Shown here: positions 6,719-14,105 of the stretch, one piece after another | Layout of the letters: each line of letters begins with the position of its first letter | How positions within the stretch are numbered: the stretch's first letter is position 1 | Assembly (NCBI GenBank): GCA_003531115.1 | Contig: DQHT01000078.1 | Span: forward strand, 33,520-48,844 | Length of the DNA: 15,325 bases | Source of the DNA: Bacteroidota bacterium | GTDB taxonomy: Bacteria > Bacteroidota > Bacteroidia > UBA8524 | Direction: 5' to 3' | Position numbers and translations under genes: made by a program | The notes under the pieces: model-generated | What the model was told of the DNA's origin: nothing | Seen by the model: only the letters and a program-made list of their open reading frames with translations | Databases searched by the model: none

Positions 6719-7735
6719 ATGAAGCTGGTAACCTTTTACTTTCAAAACAAAGCACATTTGGGAATTTATCATGAGGAGCATGTTTATCCGCTCCAACGGC
6801 TGGATCATGCTCTTCCCGATGCCATGCTTGAATTTCTGCGTATGGGCGACCTGGCCATGAACAGGGCCAAGGCACTGAACAAACTTGTTTTGGAGGGTGA
6901 ATACCGTGAAATGGCCGTTCCTGTTCAAAACGGGCATTTAATGGCCCCCATCACCAACCCTACCTCCTGCCGCGATGGGTATGCCTTTCGCCAGCATGTA
7001 GCCGCTGCCCGAAGGAACCGAAAAGTGGACATGATCCCTGAATTCGATCAATACCCGATCTTTTATTTCACCAACCATAACGCCATTCAGGGCCCGGGTA
7101 TCATTGAATGTATGCCCGACCATTTTCAGAAACTCGATTTTGAGCTCGAAGCGGCCATTGTAGTTGGGAAAAAAGGAAGGAATATCCGGGCTGCCGAAGC
7201 CGATGAATACATTGCCGGCTACATGATCATGAACGACATGAGCGCGCGCACCCTGCAAATGGAAGAAATGGTACTCAATCTAGGGCCTGCAAAAGGCAAA
7301 GACTTTTCAACCGTGATAGGCCCCTGGCTGGTTACCCCGGATGAACTGGAGCCGTACAAAATTCCGGCAAAACCCGGTCATACTGGAAATAATTATAACC
7401 TGAAAATGACCTGTTGGGTAAATGGCAAACAGGTTTCTGAAGGCAATGTGGGCGATATGGACTGGACCTTTGCCGAAATTTTAGAACGTTGTGCTTATGG
7501 GGTCGATATCCTGCCAGGTGATGTGATCGGATCGGGTACTGTAGGCACAGGGTGTTTTCTGGAATTGAACGGAACCGGACTGCTTAACGACCCGAATTAT
7601 CCTGTTCAATGGCTTAAAGAGGGCGATGTGGTGGAGATGGAAATCAGTGCATTGGGTCACCTTAGCAATACGATTCGTGCGGTAAAAACAGATTTCTCTA
7701 TCTTGGGCTTGAAAAAACAGCCCTTGCATTCATGA
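6719..7735 (+). CDS. Fumarylacetoacetate hydrolase (FAH) family protein
   Basis: A 338-residue FAH-fold hydrolase. Family members cleave or decarboxylate acyl-pyruvate-type substrates using a divalent metal. Visible signs are the metal-ligand stretch FELEAAIVVG (E142, E144), MNDMSART (D173), KGKDFSTVIGPWLVT and the C-terminal GDVIGSGTVGTGCFLELNG. The start at 6719 gives MKLVTF, the usual beginning of Bacteroidota members. The frame continues upstream to 6593 but crosses the promoter region and has no family-like sequence there. The length and motifs fit the larger bacterial FAH-like enzymes rather than a short FAHD1-type protein. Tyrosine degradation (fumarylacetoacetase) is possible, but no hmgA, hppD or maiA neighbour is present. 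It overlaps the next gene by ATGA, which ties it to an ABC transport operon, an unexpected setting. The substrate is not determined. Confidence 0.88.
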   Translation: MKLVTFYFQNKAHLGIYHEEHVYPLQRLDHALPDAMLEFLRMGDLAMNRAKALNKLVLEGEYREMAVPVQNGHLMAPITNPTSCRDGYAFRQHVAAARRNRKVDMIPEFDQYPIFYFTNHNAIQGPGIIECMPDHFQKLDFELEAAIVVGKKGRNIRAAEADEYIAGYMIMNDMSARTLQMEEMVLNLGPAKGKDFSTVIGPWLVTPDELEPYKIPAKPGHTGNNYNLKMTCWVNGKQVSEGNVGDMDWTFAEILERCAYGVDILPGDVIGSGTVGTGCFLELNGTGLLNDPNYPVQWLKEGDVVEMEISALGHLSNTIRAVKTDFSILGLKKQPLHS

Positions 7736-9366
7736 AAAAAACCCTATTCGTACTGCTAACACTGGCTCTTGTTGGTGTAGGTTCCTGGTATTTTATTCAA
7801 AAAGCAGGCAGTTCTACCCGCTTAAGCAAGTATGTGCCTGAAGAAAGTGATGTTGTTATCAATGTCAATTTTGTTGCACTTTTCAAAAAAGCCGACCTGG
7901 CTCATGCCGAAAAACGGGCCAGCATTCAGGCCCTCGTACAAAAACACGGCGACACGGCCATTCAATATATGCTTGGCGAACTTTTCAAAGACCCGGGCAG
8001 TTCGGGCATTCGCTTTACGGAACAGGCCTATTTTTTTTTCCGGAATGTGTATGATCCTCAGAAGAATAATGCCGGACTCCTGCTCGGATTAAAAAACCCT
8101 GCTGACTTTGAAGCCATGATCCGCAAGATCGAACCTGACTTGAAGGTTCAAAAGGATGAAGACCTGTCATACTGGGAAATGCCGGCCGGAACAGTACTGG
8201 TATGGAATTCGAAAACAGCCCTGGTATATAAAGGCCGGAATATCAGCGAAAACCTGGTCAATGCCAGAGAGATCCTGTCAGGTGACATGCCGGGCATCCA
8301 TCAAAAAAAGTTATTTAAAGATGCCTGGATCAAAGAGCAGGATATTCATGTTTATCTGGACTATACAAAGCTGCTTGCCGGGAAACCGGGTATTACAGAC
8401 AAGCTTGACCTAAAAGGCGGGGTGGCCTTTGCTTCTGGTATCTCGTTTATGGATGGAGAGGTCAGGATGGAAAATAAAGTCGCCTTCGAAAATTCAAAAG
8501 ATGCCTGGTTGATGGATCTGTATCGCCACAAGGCAAAAGGCCATACCCTGAATTATACGGTTAATGAAGCCCCTTTGGCAGCCATGCAGCTTCAGATCAA
8601 TACCGATAAGCTTTTTGACATATTGATGGAAAACGAAACGGCCAGAGGAGCACTTGAAGAAATGGCAAAAGGCCTTGAACTTAAGCCCGAAGAGGTCCTG
8701 GATATGTTCTCAGGAACGGTTTCACTCGGCTTTAGCGGCTTTGAAACGCGGGTAGTGAAAAGAAATATTTTCGGAATGGAGCAGGAATCTGAAGCCAGCC
8801 TTCCAAAAGGAGCTTTTTTTATCGGGATCAAAAACCATGAGCATTTTAATAAATTACTGGATAAAGCAGGGCTGAAATCGGAAACCGGAAAATATGTGAT
8901 CGACGACCCTTTCCTGGGACCTTATTACCTGGTTAAGACCGATGCCGGACTGAGTGTTATGATCCATGAACCAATGGCTGACCAACTTGCCAGGGACAAA
9001 TCTTTTGGCACTCCTGATTATGGAGAAGCCGGCACCTACCTGAAGAACAATGCCAACTCCGGATATGTGAACCTCGACCTGCAAACCATGCCACCCTCGT
9101 TTACCGCTATCCTGAAAGATGAATTTCCCCGTTACAGCCTAATTGAAACCAGCTTAAAACCGCTGCATCATGTAGAATTCAGGCAGGATAAAAAACGCGG
9201 ATTCTCCAAGGTAGTTTTTAAAAACAAGGAACAGAATTCACTTATCGAATTGCTCGATCTGACTGATGCTATTTACCTGAAATATATGGAGTTAGAGCTT
9301 GAAGAGGAGGAGGAGGTACAGATTGAGGAATTGATACTGAACCCTGAAGGGATAGAACTCGAATAG
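7732..9366 (+). CDS. Membrane-anchored DUF4836-like protein
   Basis: A 544-residue protein of unknown function. KK followed by a hydrophobic stretch at 5-21 forms a signal anchor; the rest is predicted extracytoplasmic. After it comes YVPEESDVVINVNFVALFKKA, a beginning that recalls Bacteroidota DUF4836 proteins, and the body has the same alternating beta-rich units (for example AFFIGIKNHEHFNKLLDKAG). No catalytic motif is recognised. The last 25 residues are very acidic (12 Glu, including a run of five), suggesting a metal-binding or electrostatic docking tail. The start is fixed by the ATGA overlap with the FAH-family gene, and the stop lies three bases before the ABC ATPase ATG. This suggests it works with the transporter, perhaps as its periplasmic or outer-leaflet partner. 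The DUF assignment is from memory of the family's look. Confidence 0.7.
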   Translation: MKKTLFVLLTLALVGVGSWYFIQKAGSSTRLSKYVPEESDVVINVNFVALFKKADLAHAEKRASIQALVQKHGDTAIQYMLGELFKDPGSSGIRFTEQAYFFFRNVYDPQKNNAGLLLGLKNPADFEAMIRKIEPDLKVQKDEDLSYWEMPAGTVLVWNSKTALVYKGRNISENLVNAREILSGDMPGIHQKKLFKDAWIKEQDIHVYLDYTKLLAGKPGITDKLDLKGGVAFASGISFMDGEVRMENKVAFENSKDAWLMDLYRHKAKGHTLNYTVNEAPLAAMQLQINTDKLFDILMENETARGALEEMAKGLELKPEEVLDMFSGTVSLGFSGFETRVVKRNIFGMEQESEASLPKGAFFIGIKNHEHFNKLLDKAGLKSETGKYVIDDPFLGPYYLVKTDAGLSVMIHEPMADQLARDKSFGTPDYGEAGTYLKNNANSGYVNLDLQTMPPSFTAILKDEFPRYSLIETSLKPLHHVEFRQDKKRGFSKVVFKNKEQNSLIELLDLTDAIYLKYMELELEEEEEVQIEELILNPEGIELE

Positions 9367-9369
9367 GAT

Positions 9370-10011
9370 ATGGAGATCCGCCTGCAGCATATCGTGCCGA
9401 AGCCCTTTGAGGGGATGGTAAGCGGGCACGCGGTTTGGGGACAGGATTTCACCTTCCATCCCCAAAACAACTACCTGCTCACGGCTCCTTCGGGTAAAGG
9501 AAAAAGTACCTTGCTGCATATTCTTCACGGAAGCAGAAGGGATTTTGCAGGGTCTTTATGGATTGATGAGAGGAATAGTGCAACTTTTCGTCCTGCTGAA
9601 TGGGCTGCTTACCGCTCTGAAAAGATCGCGGTGGTGTTTCAGGACTTGCGGCTGTTCCCACAACTGACGGGTCGGGAAAATCTGCGTATTCCGCATCTTA
9701 TCCATAACAACCCGAACCTTGAAGAAGAACAAAACAGGTATGTGGCGGCTTTGGGTATGGATGGGCATCTCGAGAAAAAATGCGGCATACTCAGTCTGGG
9801 CCAGCAACAACGTATTGCCCTTATACGAGCACTACTTCAGGATTTTTCCTGCTTATTGATGGATGAGCCTTTTTCGCATCTGGATACGGCCAATCAGGAG
9901 GTCGCTTCGGAGCTTATCCATCAGGTTCTCGCCCAAAAAAAGGCCGCTATGATCGTTAGTTCATTGGGAATTGAAACGCCACTCAACTTCACAGAAAGGA
10001 TAACATTATGA
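9370..10011 (+). CDS. ABC transporter ATP-binding protein with atypical motifs
   Basis: A short 213-residue ATPase of the LolD/MacB/FtsE class. Walker A reads APSGKGKST (K45), with Ala for the first Gly; the Q-loop is VFQDLRLFP (Q91); the signature is LSLGQQQR at 141-148, with Leu where LSGGQ has Gly; Walker B is LLMDEP (D165, E166); and the D-loop is SHLD. The switch histidine is missing: the strand that normally ends V-T/S-H reads IVSSLG, with S198 in its place. The C-terminus stops soon after (13 residues). Despite these changes the main nucleotide-binding and catalytic residues remain, so ATP hydrolysis is possible but may be slow or need a partner. Its end overlaps the permease start (ATGA), so the two are coupled and almost certainly one transporter. 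Confidence 0.9.
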   Translation: MEIRLQHIVPKPFEGMVSGHAVWGQDFTFHPQNNYLLTAPSGKGKSTLLHILHGSRRDFAGSLWIDERNSATFRPAEWAAYRSEKIAVVFQDLRLFPQLTGRENLRIPHLIHNNPNLEEEQNRYVAALGMDGHLEKKCGILSLGQQQRIALIRALLQDFSCLLMDEPFSHLDTANQEVASELIHQVLAQKKAAMIVSSLGIETPLNFTERITL

Positions 10012-11207
10012 TCCGTCGCCTGCTCCTTTCGCGCCAGAAACCTGTGCAACTGCTGATCAGCAGCATCGGAGCCTTTATGGGGATCTTGTTGGTTCTGTTT
10101 ACCCTTCAAAGCTACCTCGATTTCAGGGAGATGATGAGCGATAAATCAGACTGGCTGCACCCGGAATACCTCATTATCAATAAAAAATTGAGTATCCTGA
10201 ACAGTTTCGGGAAAGCGGAGGGATTTGATGAAGAGGAGATAGAAGCCCTGAAGAAATTAAGCGGAGTGGAACATGTAGCCCCATTCCGCAGCAATCTATT
10301 CCGGGCATCGGGAATGAATATGCCGGGGGGTGGTTCCCTGAACAAGGAACTTTATGCCGAACTCTTTTTTGAATCCATACCCGATGAAATGCTGGACCAG
10401 GAAAAAGGAAGTTTCACCTGGAAGGAAGGTGATGCGCTTATTCCTATCCTTATTCCGGCCGATTACCTGAAGCTCTATAATTTCGGTTTTGCACCCAGCC
10501 AGGGTATGCCCCAGGTTTCTCCCGGCACCCTGAGCAGCATTCCTTTCAAAATAGTAATGGACTCCATGGGCACCCCGATCCGCAAAGACGCCCGGATCGT
10601 GTCCTATTCGCAGCGTATCCAGTCCATACTCGTACCCGACGCCTTTTTGGCCTATGCCAATGACAACTATACATGGGCCGATCCTGAAAGAAAACCATCC
10701 CGCCTGATCGTGCAGGTGAAGGACCCTTCCAATACCGAAGTGTTGCGTTTTCTTGATGAACACAATTACGAAAGCAATGAGGAGCAACTCCGCAATTCTC
10801 GCCTGAGCAATGTATTAAAGATAATCAGCAGCATCCTGGCAGCTGTTGCCGGGCTTATCATCTTCCTCTCCTTCCTGGGCTTCTTTCAATACACCCAGTT
10901 GGTTCTTTACCGAAACCAGTACGAGATCCGCACCCTGCTCGATTTAGGTATGCCGCCCGCGCGTTTGTTTGGGGTTTATTTGAAGATGATAGGTGTCGTG
11001 ATCGTGGGTATAGGCCTTGGATCTCTGTCCGCCTTATTTTTTATTCAGCGTTTGATGCAACAGCGTTTGGAAGAATACGGCCTCGAACTGGCCGCTCAAC
11101 TCCGCCTTGAGGTACTTTTCAGCGCCCTGATTATATTTGTGCTGTTTTTTGTGATCCAGGGTATTGGGCTGAGAAAAGGAATTTATGGTTTGATGCCAAA
11201 AGGGTAA
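10008..11207 (+). CDS. FtsX/LolC/MacB-type ABC transporter permease
   Basis: A 399-residue membrane protein with four predicted membrane helices at about 13-34, 272-296, 327-347 and 367-389, and a large extracytoplasmic domain between the first two (about 36-268). This is the type VII ABC topology of LolC/E, MacB and FtsX, which couple ATP hydrolysis to mechanical work on lipoproteins, peptides or wall hydrolases rather than moving solutes through a channel. The cytoplasmic stretch EIRTLLDLGMPPARLFGVYL between helices 2 and 3 matches the coupling region of the family. A GAAAGG stretch before ATG 10008 can serve as ribosome binding site. Only one permease is present, so a homodimer is expected. 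The cargo is unknown; the anchored protein upstream is a candidate partner. Confidence 0.88.
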   Translation: MIRRLLLSRQKPVQLLISSIGAFMGILLVLFTLQSYLDFREMMSDKSDWLHPEYLIINKKLSILNSFGKAEGFDEEEIEALKKLSGVEHVAPFRSNLFRASGMNMPGGGSLNKELYAELFFESIPDEMLDQEKGSFTWKEGDALIPILIPADYLKLYNFGFAPSQGMPQVSPGTLSSIPFKIVMDSMGTPIRKDARIVSYSQRIQSILVPDAFLAYANDNYTWADPERKPSRLIVQVKDPSNTEVLRFLDEHNYESNEEQLRNSRLSNVLKIISSILAAVAGLIIFLSFLGFFQYTQLVLYRNQYEIRTLLDLGMPPARLFGVYLKMIGVVIVGIGLGSLSALFFIQRLMQQRLEEYGLELAAQLRLEVLFSALIIFVLFFVIQGIGLRKGIYGLMPKG

Positions 11208-11227
11208 TAATGTTGTTTCCCTAAAAG

Positions 11228-11250
11228 TCTCACCCTCTCACCCTCTCACC
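11228..11250. repeat. 8-bp tandem repeat (TCTCACCC, nearly three copies)
   Basis: TCTCACCC is repeated without interruption, the last copy lacking its final base. It lies 20 bases after the permease stop and is followed after 12 bases by a different 7-bp repeat. No function is apparent. Confidence 0.85.
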
Positions 11251-11262
11251 ATCGGCCTTATA

Positions 11263-11283
11263 CTATGGTCTATGGTCCATGGT
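11263..11283. repeat. 7-bp tandem repeat (CTATGGT, three copies)
   Basis: Two exact copies of CTATGGT are followed by CCATGGT (one mismatch). The repeat sits in the 113-bp gap between the permease and acetyltransferase genes. A TATATTG sequence at 11292-11298 just after it may be a poor -7 element. Confidence 0.85.
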
Positions 11284-11320
11284 CACAAGGATATATTGAT
11301 CATCCATAAAGTAGAAGAAA

Positions 11321-11767
11321 TTGAGTGAATTAATCATTAAACTAGTCTCCTTCCAGTCCCCCGAATATTTAGAAACCGTTGAACTCCGGGAGCGGATCCT
11401 GCGTATTCCCCTGGGATTAAAAGTTGATCAGGAAGAACTGGATAAGGAAGGCAATCAGTTTCATGTGGCTGCATATCTTGATGGGAAAATCGTAGGTTGT
11501 CTGGCGCTGGTGCCCATTGGGACCAAAACCCTGAAGATGCGCCAGGTTGCTGTGGATAAAGCGGTACAGGGACAAGGCATCGGAACCCGGCTGGTTTCTT
11601 ATTCCGAAGAATTTGCCATTAAAAAAGGGTTTTGCCGGATTGAGCTTCATGCCCGTAAAGAGGCGAAACGCTTTTACGATGATTTGGCCTATACCACGCT
11701 GGGCGACGAATTTACCGAAGTGGGTATTCCCCACTATAAAATGGAAAAAGACTGGTGCGCTAATTAA
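11321..11767 (+). CDS. GNAT family N-acetyltransferase
   Basis: A 148-residue protein with the GNAT fold, which transfers acetyl groups from acetyl-CoA to an amine. The acetyl-CoA motif is clear: MRQVAVDKAVQGQGIGTRL at about 73-90, with the pyrophosphate loop QGQGIG at 83-88, followed by the C-terminal FYDDLAYTTLGDEF strand-turn. The N-terminal LRERILRIPLGL...EELDKEG recalls the YjcF/ElaA-like subgroup. The start is TTG at 11321, preceded by a purine-rich AGAAGAAA; no in-frame ATG lies close by, and the family-like sequence begins within the first 15 residues. The next gene starts seven bases after the stop, so the two probably form a small operon. The substrate is unknown. Confidence 0.88.
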   Translation: MSELIIKLVSFQSPEYLETVELRERILRIPLGLKVDQEELDKEGNQFHVAAYLDGKIVGCLALVPIGTKTLKMRQVAVDKAVQGQGIGTRLVSYSEEFAIKKGFCRIELHARKEAKRFYDDLAYTTLGDEFTEVGIPHYKMEKDWCAN

Positions 11768-11774
11768 AACGCCT

Positions 11775-12386
11775 ATGAAACCAACAGATGTAGATTCCTA
11801 TATCGCCCAATCGGCAGAGTTTGCCAAGCCTATCCTGAGTCATTTAAGAAAGCTGGTACATGCCGCTATCCCTAATGTTCAGGAAGAGATCAAGTGGCAG
11901 TTTCCCTGTTTTATGTATAAGGGCAAGATCCTTTGCCATATGGCGGGTTTTAAGGCCCATTGTTCTTTTGGCTTTTGGCTGGCGCCTTTGTTGAAAGATG
12001 ACCAGGGTATTTTGGAGGGTCGTGGTGAAAACAGCGCGATGGGACAACTCGGAAAGATCACAAGCCTGAAGGACCTTCCTTCTGACACCATTCTGAAAGC
12101 CTACCTGCTCGAAGCGGCATCCTTGATCGATGCGGGCAAAACCCTTCCTAAAAAAGCGGGGGCAAAAAAGCAGTACGAAATGCCTGCTTCTTTTAAAACG
12201 GCTCTCGAAAAAAACCCAAAGGCACTGAATATCTACCAAAAGATGTCTCCCTCCCACCAACAGGAATACCTGGAGTATATCTGCGAAGCCAAACAGGAGG
12301 CAACGGTGCTGCGGCGTATCGATAAATCCATCGACCATATCCTCAAAGAAAAGGGCTTGAACGATGTGTATATGCGCAAATCTTAA
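11775..12386 (+). CDS. DUF1801/OmdA (YdeI-like) protein
   Basis: A 203-residue cytoplasmic protein with two recognisable parts. Residues about 10-115 look like DUF1801, including EEIKWQFPCFMYKGKILCHM and a loop with HCSFGFWLAPL. Residues about 138-198 match the YdeI/OmdA domain: MPASFKTALEKNPKALNIYQ, then MSPSHQQEYLEYICEAKQEATVLRRIDK. Relatives have been linked to defence against cationic peptides or bacteriocins and to stress, but the biochemical role is not established. I chose ATG 11775, seven bases after the acetyltransferase stop. The same frame is open upstream to 11547, but that part lies over the acetyltransferase gene in another frame and is not family-like. Confidence 0.85.
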   Translation: MKPTDVDSYIAQSAEFAKPILSHLRKLVHAAIPNVQEEIKWQFPCFMYKGKILCHMAGFKAHCSFGFWLAPLLKDDQGILEGRGENSAMGQLGKITSLKDLPSDTILKAYLLEAASLIDAGKTLPKKAGAKKQYEMPASFKTALEKNPKALNIYQKMSPSHQQEYLEYICEAKQEATVLRRIDKSIDHILKEKGLNDVYMRKS

Positions 12387-12391
12387 GCAGT

Positions 12392-12483
12392 ATTTCACAA
12401 AAGTCGTACTTAAAAGTGTAGTCAATTACAAAAAGTCGTACGTGTTTGTGTGAAATATTACAAAAAGTCGTACGTGTTTGTGT
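12392..12483. repeat. Three repeat copies at exact 32-bp spacing upstream of the DUF4143 ATPase
   Basis: Two perfect 27-bp copies occupy 12425-12451 and 12457-12483; both include ACAAAAAGTCGTACGTG and end TTTGTGT. A third, diverged copy lies at about 12392-12420 and keeps CACAAAAGTCGTAC. The shared TCGTAC core starts at 12404, 12436 and 12468, exactly 32 bp apart, about three helical turns. Copies 2 and 3 contain the CGTACG palindrome and are bounded by ACAAA and TTTGT. The array ends 11 bases before ATG 12495. It fits a multi-site operator, though a genome-dispersed repeat is also possible. Confidence 0.92.
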
Positions 12484-12494
12484 AACTTGCGGGT

Positions 12495-13790
12495 ATGAGA
12501 AGGGACATGCTTAGCCATTTACGGCAATGGAAAAACGCTGCGAACCGCAAGCCAATGATCATTCGTGGGGCCAGACAGGTTGGAAAAACCTGGCTCATGA
12601 AAGAATTCGGGCGTCTCGAATATAAAAATGTAGCCTATATCAATTTTGAGAGCAACGCGGTTTTGAAGGATCTCTTTCAAACCGATTTTGAAATAAACCG
12701 TATTCTCACTGCCTTACAAATTGAAACAGGCGAAGGGATCAAAAAAGGGGAAACCCTCATCATCTTTGATGAAATTCAGGAGGCTCCGGGGGCTTTGACC
12801 TGCCTAAAATATTTTTACGAAAATGCTCCGGAATACCACATAATATCTGCAGGTTCTTTGTTGGGAGTTGCCTTGAACAGACCCACTTCGTTTCCGGTTG
12901 GGAAGGTTGAATTTGTTGATTTGTTTCCACTCAGTTATTCTGAATTCCTTGAGGCTACAGGAGATAAAAACCTGCTTGATCTTCTGGAAAGCAAAGACTG
13001 GGAGCTCATTAAGACATTTAAGAACAAATTTATCGAGAAGCTGCGCCATTACTATTTTGTTGGTGGCATGCCTGAGGCGGTGCAAGCCTATGCCTTACGA
13101 AAAGATTTTGCTGAGATCCGACATATTCAAAACCAGATCCTGATTGCCTATGAACAGGATTTCTCGAAACATGCCCCTGTAGAAATTACTCCTCGTATTC
13201 GTGCCTTGTGGAATTCTATTCCTTCTCAATTAGCCAAAGAGAACAAAAAGTTTATTTATGGAATCGTTAAACAAGGGGCCCGAGCTAAGGAATATGAATT
13301 GGCTCTGTCGTGGCTGCTTGACAGTGGCCTGTTGCACAAAGTCAGTCAGGTTAATAAGCCGGCCAGTCCGCTTAAGGCGTATGAGAATTTAAGTGCCTTT
13401 AAGATTTTCCTCCTGGATGTTGGATTATTAGGCGCCATGGCCCAATTGGATGCCCGGATTTTACTCGATGGACATACCGTATTTATGGAGTTCAAGGGAG
13501 CGCTTACCGAACAATACGTGTTGCAGGCGCTACTTTCATCAAGGAATTTAGCAGTCTATTATTGGTCGGCTGAAAACCAGCGCGCAGAGGTTGACTTTTT
13601 AATTGAAATGGCAGGGGAACCCGTTCCCATCGAAGTTAAGGCGGAAGAGAACCTACAAGCGAAAAGTTTAAAAGTGTATTGCCAAAAGTATACGCCAAGC
13701 ACTGCCATTCGTACCTCCATGTCGGACTATAGAGAAGAATCCTGGATGAGCAATTGGCCGCTTTATGCCATTCATTTGCTTCGGAGTTAG
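12495..13790 (+). CDS. AAA ATPase with DUF4143 domain
   Basis: A 431-residue protein of the large ATPase family found in many bacteria and archaea (AAA_14 plus DUF4143). The Walker A motif GARQVGKT is at 25-32 (K31, T32). Walker B is LIIFDEIQEAP, followed by the sensor-like ISAGSLLG. The middle part carries the family's FPLSYSEFLEATG and YYFVGGMPEAVQAY. The C-terminal domain contains AEVDFLIE and then PIEVKAEEN, the D...E-x-K pattern of PD-(D/E)XK nuclease-like folds. Whether it cuts nucleic acid is not established, and the cellular role of the family is unknown. Such genes are often multicopy and mobile in distribution. It starts just after the 32-bp-phased repeats, and no strong ribosome binding site is seen. 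No obvious partner gene is adjacent. Confidence 0.92.
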   Translation: MRRDMLSHLRQWKNAANRKPMIIRGARQVGKTWLMKEFGRLEYKNVAYINFESNAVLKDLFQTDFEINRILTALQIETGEGIKKGETLIIFDEIQEAPGALTCLKYFYENAPEYHIISAGSLLGVALNRPTSFPVGKVEFVDLFPLSYSEFLEATGDKNLLDLLESKDWELIKTFKNKFIEKLRHYYFVGGMPEAVQAYALRKDFAEIRHIQNQILIAYEQDFSKHAPVEITPRIRALWNSIPSQLAKENKKFIYGIVKQGARAKEYELALSWLLDSGLLHKVSQVNKPASPLKAYENLSAFKIFLLDVGLLGAMAQLDARILLDGHTVFMEFKGALTEQYVLQALLSSRNLAVYYWSAENQRAEVDFLIEMAGEPVPIEVKAEENLQAKSLKVYCQKYTPSTAIRTSMSDYREESWMSNWPLYAIHLLRS

Positions 13791-13800
13791 TATTTTTTGT

Positions 13801-13828
13801 CGACAGTCAACAGACGACGGTCAACAGT
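13801..13828. repeat. 14-bp tandem repeat, two copies
   Basis: CGACAGTCAACAGA is followed directly by CGACGGTCAACAGT (12 of 14 bases identical), ten bases after the ATPase stop. It resembles the other short tandem repeats in this part of the window in position and scale. Confidence 0.75.
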
Positions 13829-13884
13829 TTTGTGTCAGAATGTCTGGGCTAATGAACTTCGGAGCCAATCGAAAATACACCTGG

Positions 13885-13915
13885 TTGCTCAAGTCCGGTT
13901 AGTTTTTTACATTTA
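13885..13915 (+). promoter_or_regulatory. Candidate promoter for the 55-residue protein, TTG-N20-TACATTTA
   Basis: TTG at 13885-13887 and TACATTTA at 13908-13915 are 20 bases apart, the Bacteroidota -33/-7 spacing. The -7 element differs from TAnnTTTG only at the last base. The transcript would start near 13922, just ahead of the TAGGAG ribosome binding site and ATG 13935. Confidence 0.45.
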
Positions 13916-13934
13916 CTATCCTATTTTAGGAGAC

Positions 13935-14102
13935 ATGAAAAAGGTCAAAAAGTTTGATTCGTTTGACGAACTGAAATCGAGTGAGAAAAACACGATGGAT
14001 CAGGCTTTGCGTTTAAGAAGGCATTTCGACTTTGAAAAGGTCATAAAAGAAATCATGTCCCTTAAATTTAAGAAGAACAATCGAAATCCGGTTAAAGAGT
14101 AG
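13935..14102 (+). CDS. Small basic protein of 55 residues, unknown function
   Basis: MKKVKKFDSFDELKSSE opens a 55-residue, lysine-rich protein with a helical look and a basic C-terminus. The start at 13935 is supported by one of the best Shine-Dalgarno sites in the window (TTTAGGAG, five bases upstream) and by a plausible promoter; the longer frame from 13797 begins inside the tandem repeat. From memory, small Bacteroidota proteins with a similar start (KKF-SF-ELKS, then FEKVIK) often sit immediately before a nucleotidyltransferase-like gene, which would suggest a two-gene toxin-antitoxin-like unit. Here only a short frame follows. No DNA-binding or catalytic motif is visible. Confidence 0.65.
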   Translation: MKKVKKFDSFDELKSSEKNTMDQALRLRRHFDFEKVIKEIMSLKFKKNNRNPVKE

Positions 14103-14105
14103 GCC

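Noticed and set aside
11207..11228. AGGG...CCCT inverted repeat after the permease as a terminator
   Set aside because: Four-base arms with a 14-base loop and no T-run are too weak to call.
11547..11774. N-terminal extension of the OmdA protein
   Set aside because: The extension is out-of-frame sequence over the acetyltransferase gene; ATG 11775 directly precedes the DUF1801-like part.
12392..12483. CRISPR-like array
   Set aside because: Only three copies, one diverged, with about 5-bp gaps instead of spacers, and no cas genes nearby.
12483..12489. TAACTTG as a -7 promoter element for the DUF4143 ATPase
   Set aside because: It lacks one T of TAnnTTTG, has no -33 element at the right distance, and would leave no leader; possible but not supported enough to list.
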